NCBI GenBank assembly: GCA_030549495.1
Contig: JAUIRK010000054.1
Span: 434,001 to 498,000 of the forward strand
From: Nectonema munidae
Taxonomy: Eukaryota > Nematomorpha > Nectonematoida > Nectonematidae
DNA length: 64,000 nt
Reading direction: 5' to 3'
The notes under the pieces are model-generated. The model saw nothing but the letters and a program-made list of their open reading frames with translations. It was not told where the DNA came from and made no database searches. This document shows, in pieces, positions 61,601 to 64,000 of this stretch. The number at the start of each line of letters is the position of its first letter. Positions within the stretch are counted from its first letter, which is position 1. The translations under genes and the position numbers were made by a program.

Positions 61601-63887
61601 TCATGTGGAGGGGCCAAATGGGGCACTAGCTGTGGGTTTACGAAAAGGTTGGTCTAAAATTAAAGTAACAAGTGTAGCTTGTAACAACTCTACTCTTTGT
61701 GCTTATGAGCCCCTTTATCGACTTTGCAAATATTCCTAAACGCGTTGGCATTGTCGTAGATCGTTTTTTATGTCTCACGATCTGTGCATTTGGGCTAAAG
61801 AAAATCTTGGTCGGTGGTGGGTACTTGTACTGAAATGAGAAGGTTTATCCCTCCTGTCATGAAAAAACAAAACCTAAAAAAAAGAAAAATGAAGGAGGGC
61901 GATTCTTTCACCCTGTTTACAGAAGTCGTTAGCCTGACAGCCTACGTTCCAATGCGACATGCTACCCACAATTTCAAAGTGGCACACGTGATGTCAAGTC
62001 AGAACTACTCAAATATTCAATTTTGGGTTCGAAGAAAAAACTAGAATCCATGCTCGTATACAACAAATAGAAGTGGGGCATCGACAAGGCTAACGAAATG
62101 CTGAATATGTATACCACTTATAGAATAAACTTTAGATGGCCAATGGTGATATTTTCCTATTATCTTGATATGGCTGCTCTAAATACTTACATTATCATGA
62201 ATACAAACTGTCCTGATCAATATAATTCTGAAGACGGTGGAATAAAACAGGTCCTTAGAAAACTAGCTTTTAGTCTTGCTGAAACATCCATGAAAATAAG
62301 AGCATAAAGCGATCAAATACCGCAAGAAATAAAACTTATCTTGCAATCTTATGGTTTTGTGAAAGAACAAAGCGCTTCCTCCTCACAAAGTTCCAAAAGA
62401 AAAGCTTGTTTTTATTCCAACTGTAAAAGCAGAGTTTTTCAAGTATGTGGAAAATGTCAACAAAACACCTGCAACAAGCCTGCAAAAAAAGTTTGTCAAA
62501 GCTGCTTTTCTATGTCTCAATAAAGACGTTGATATTTCCATAATTTTTTATTTTGAAGATTCTTTTGCATTCATTTCATTTAAGTTCACTCTCAATTAAA
62601 GTTAGACAAGTTTTTTCCATTTGATAGACAAAAAATGTCATGCAAAATACAAAAAAATCTTCTGAAACCTTGTTCAATTTTTTTATTATAAAATGCGATT
62701 CACATTTGTTTAAGTTAAGTTTTCAGAGTCTCAATTGTAGCAATCGGCTTTTAATCAGCGTGGTCACGCTTTATATTCACACCATGGCTGCAGCGGCCCT
62801 GTTTGACCATGCGAGGGTTAACTCCGTAGATGACAAAAAGGGAAATGGCATCATGAGGTCTCAAGCAGCATTTGCAAGATGCGTGCTCAGTCGAGCAGAA
62901 CAAGAGCAAGGAAGTTTTGCGATGGCATCTAAAAATGCTTGAACTAGCACCTCGCAGTCCTCATCTTTCGGTGCCTACACGAACAGATAGAAATGAACGA
63001 ATGAGCAAATCAGAGGATGAAGTTTGGGCATATTTCAAACGTATCGACCAATGCAGACACGTTGCACTATGGTAATGATGCATGAGGCTTGTGTGATGCA
63101 ATTGCAAATGCATGTATTCCTAATAAGTGAATTCTTTTAATTGACAGCTCCTCCAAAAGCCTAAAAAGTTCTCGTCTCTTGCATCATTCCTTAGGGCGAA
63201 AGCAGTCTCAAAATTCTATTTGAATCGTTGAATTACGACTAGTGTTGCAGCGAAGTTGTTCGAGGCATAAAATAAAGGCAGTTTAATGCGATTTTAACGA
63301 AGTCACGCTAAGCTTAATTCCAAGCCTTTCCTTAAATCAAAAATTCATCCAGAAAGCGACAAAAGCCATTTTTTTTAGGAGTAATGGACATTTTTTGTCT
63401 CGCAATAAAAAGAGTCGGGAAATAAGACTTCTTCGATAGGAAAAAAAATGGTGTTGCATAGTGTTGTGATTATTGTATAAGGTTATGCCATTTAATTTTC
63501 ATCACGGGTGTAATAAAAACGGAATAACTACGGCTACATATGCACAATATCTTTTATAAATCGATACAAAATGGCAAAGTTTGCTGAATATATTACGTTA
63601 TAAAAATACAAGGATGCTTGATGGGTTAAATTGACATCATAAATATAAAGAACTTTGAAGAATAAAATTTTTATAATTTAACATTTCAGAAATTATTAGT
63701 CAGTTGAAATGAAAATGGATGTTCCGGAATTTCCCCATCATAATTGAATTTCTGCCGGTTATAAAGTCTACAAGTAAAAAATAATAAAACAAATGATACC
63801 TTTTCAACAGTTTTTCTGCTTGATGCGAGTCAATTAAAATGTCCATCTTTTCAAAAGCTTTGATCAATTCTTTTTTTGAGAGTCGTC
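49602..63887 (-). CDS. SCaMC: calcium-binding mitochondrial ATP-Mg/Pi carrier, 5'-partial
   Basis: This is the SLC25A23/24/25 family: a mitochondrial inner-membrane carrier exchanging ATP-Mg for phosphate, gated by N-terminal EF hands. Exons in transcript order: 63887-63800, 61420-61309, 59281-59123, 57997-57845, 56962-56828, 50199-50032, 49976-49885, 49836-49602 (TGA at 49604-49602). All phases agree; about 380 residues are visible. Exon 61420 carries a canonical EF loop, [12 protein letters not shown]. The carrier part has the three repeats with signatures PLDRIK, PMEVLK and PLALIR, each followed by the expected G-rich and aromatic motifs such as [20 protein letters not shown] and [19 protein letters not shown]. 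The donor after GAG at 56828 is GTTTTT, a weak site. Exons for the first EF hands lie beyond the window edge. Confidence 0.95.
50490..50775 (+). repeat. dispersed repeat family with GTAGCCAG core, copy c
   Basis: It has the same order of blocks as at 34527-34845, including CATTAACGTCCAC, GAGCTATATTTGATCAGAGG and TAATGTAGCCAGTCATTTGA. It lies in the SCaMC intron just left of the inverted hAT element. Confidence 0.6.
50865..53454 (-). mobile_element. non-autonomous hAT element, copy 2, complete with target duplication
   Basis: Ends CAGGGGCGCACATCC and its inverse are flanked by identical 8-mers, TTTGAAAT (50857-50864 and 53455-53462). Read on the minus strand it aligns over most of its length with 1562-4255, including the tRNA-like part (52201-52274). 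It lacks the 42-bp minisatellite. It has a segment of about 500 bp (52518-53013) not found in copy 1, whose edge again reads GATGTGCGCCCTTG, suggesting a nested or recombined end of the same family. It lies in the 5.8-kb SCaMC intron. Confidence 0.9.
52201..52274 (-). repeat. tRNA-derived segment inside hAT copy 2
   Basis: On the minus strand it reads GGTGGCATGGCAGATTG and ends with GATTCGATTCC, the box-B-like part. It is nearly identical to 2307-2380 of the other copy, so the module was present before the two copies were inserted. Confidence 0.6.
53982..54990. repeat. repeat shared with 35046-35440, longer copy
   Basis: Its left 115 bases and its right 330 bases match the shorter copy. Between them lies extra sequence including the hAT transposase tail at 54531-54809. 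It is probably a hAT element and the parent form of the shorter copy; end repeats were not recognised. Confidence 0.55.
54531..54809 (-). pseudogene. hAT transposase C-terminal fragment
   Basis: A 92-codon frame contains [20 protein letters not shown], then [20 protein letters not shown] and KVALTK. This is the hAT dimerisation region of ZBED5/FAM200-like transposases (compare STYLCEQAFSTL and KSKYRNRLNVEDDLRVAL). The upstream catalytic part is missing. It lies in the SCaMC intron, in the same direction as the host gene. Confidence 0.82.
54991..56827. other. SCaMC intron with a Tigger-type end fragment
   Basis: Small frames at 55460-56047 have no domain I recognise. At 56100-56190 the minus strand reads CAGTCTAACCTCTCTAAGCG followed by GTCGCCCAACTTTCG, a Tigger-type end similar to the one at 39400-39515. 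The remainder is AT-rich. Confidence 0.4.
57998..59122. other. SCaMC intron, no gene seen
   Basis: AT-rich intron between the exons at 57845-57997 and 59123-59281. I see no repeat ends or coding blocks in it. Confidence 0.5.
59342..59630. repeat. fold-back inverted repeat, arms about 75 bp
   Basis: The left arm, 59342-59418, contains TTGTTGAATAAAATGG, AGTAAAAAATAGAAGAATGA and GCCTCCCTGC. The right arm, 59554-59630, is its near-perfect inverse. The loop is about 135 bases. It resembles a fold-back MITE; no target duplication is clear. It lies in the SCaMC intron, so the pre-mRNA could form a long hairpin. Confidence 0.75.
60372..60590. repeat. direct repeat pair, period about 152 bp
   Basis: TTATTCGCACACTGTCGG followed by TATAAATATAACGAATGCCC occurs at about 60373 and again, with one insertion, at about 60523. 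A more distant relative, AAATATAACGAATAGTATTC, lies near 60014. It is a short tandem-like duplication in the SCaMC intron and non-coding. Confidence 0.6.
61494..62523 (+). pseudogene. decayed piggyBac-type transposase
   Basis: Plus-strand frames, antisense to SCaMC, show piggyBac blocks in order. First is [17 protein letters not shown], then [20 protein letters not shown] (compare the GDS..LF....LVSYVPKK block). Next come [40 protein letters not shown] and a C-terminal Cys-rich tail, [19 protein letters not shown] with [13 protein letters not shown], which fits the piggyBac C-terminal zinc-binding domain. Frame changes separate the blocks and the N-terminal part with the first catalytic Asp is poorly preserved. 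It lies in the SCaMC intron. Confidence 0.82.
62780..63075 (+). other. unassigned GC-richer patch with open frames
   Basis: An ATG in good context at 62784 opens a 52-codon frame ([20 protein letters not shown] and on). An overlapping frame ends in [16 protein letters not shown], faintly like the start of a BED finger. Base composition is clearly less AT-rich than the flanks. I recognise no family. It could be an exon, a transposon scrap or a retrocopy; it lies in the SCaMC intron on the opposite strand. Confidence 0.3.
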
Positions 63888-64000
63888 CTATAGAAAAAAT
63901 ATTTTGCATGTAACGATGTTTTCACTAAGTTGGAGTAATTATAGGTTAAAAGTGGCATAAAGTGAACCAAGATTTCGTGGCCTACTTCTTTATTTTTAAA

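Overview
The window is AT-rich, intron-rich animal DNA. Four conserved eukaryotic genes are recognisable. The muscleblind zinc-finger pair is of the arthropod type, and the introns are loaded with hAT, Tc1/mariner, Tigger and piggyBac debris. A small arthropod genome fits best; a copepod-like crustacean is my guess from style only, and nothing in the window proves the species.

Layout. (1) 1-16,672, plus strand: a muscleblind (mbl) gene, a CCCH zinc-finger splicing regulator. Seven coding exons join into one frame of about 670 codons. Its introns hold a complete non-autonomous hAT element with a perfect 8-bp target duplication (1,562-4,255), a decayed hAT transposase (about 5,560-6,640), a pogo-tail MITE (6,646-7,297), a hAT MITE (8,205-8,462) and a Tc1-like transposase relic (about 10,060-10,960). 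(2) 16,673-24,451: 3' flank and spacer. A decayed hAT transposase here is split by about 1.4 kb of strongly strand-asymmetric DNA, of which 497 consecutive bases lack cytosine on the plus strand. (3) 24,452-25,354, minus: the main exon of the ribosome-biogenesis gene BRX1. (4) 25,355-35,730: mostly empty, with a decayed Cys-rich family gene (27,720-28,215) and a broken reverse-transcriptase retroelement fossil (about 32,000-34,010, minus). (5) 35,731-49,532, plus: BDP1, a TFIIIB subunit with a SANT domain. Ten coding exons give about 546 codons; one intron holds a Tigger-like element with TA-flanked ends (46,522-48,902). (6) 49,602 to the right edge, minus: the calcium-regulated mitochondrial ATP-Mg/Pi carrier (SCaMC / SLC25A23-25). 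Eight exons are visible and the 5' end lies outside the window. It faces BDP1 tail to tail, with about 70 bp between stop codons. Its introns hold a second full hAT element (50,865-53,454), a hAT transposase tail, a fold-back repeat and a piggyBac relic.

The four host genes are housekeeping or developmental (RNA splicing, rRNA processing, RNA polymerase III initiation, mitochondrial transport) and do not form a pathway. No CRISPR array, rRNA gene or convincing functional tRNA gene was found. The most unusual structures are the cytosine-free block inside a hAT relic and the tRNA-like (box A/box B) segment carried by both hAT element copies. No clearly new biological system was found.
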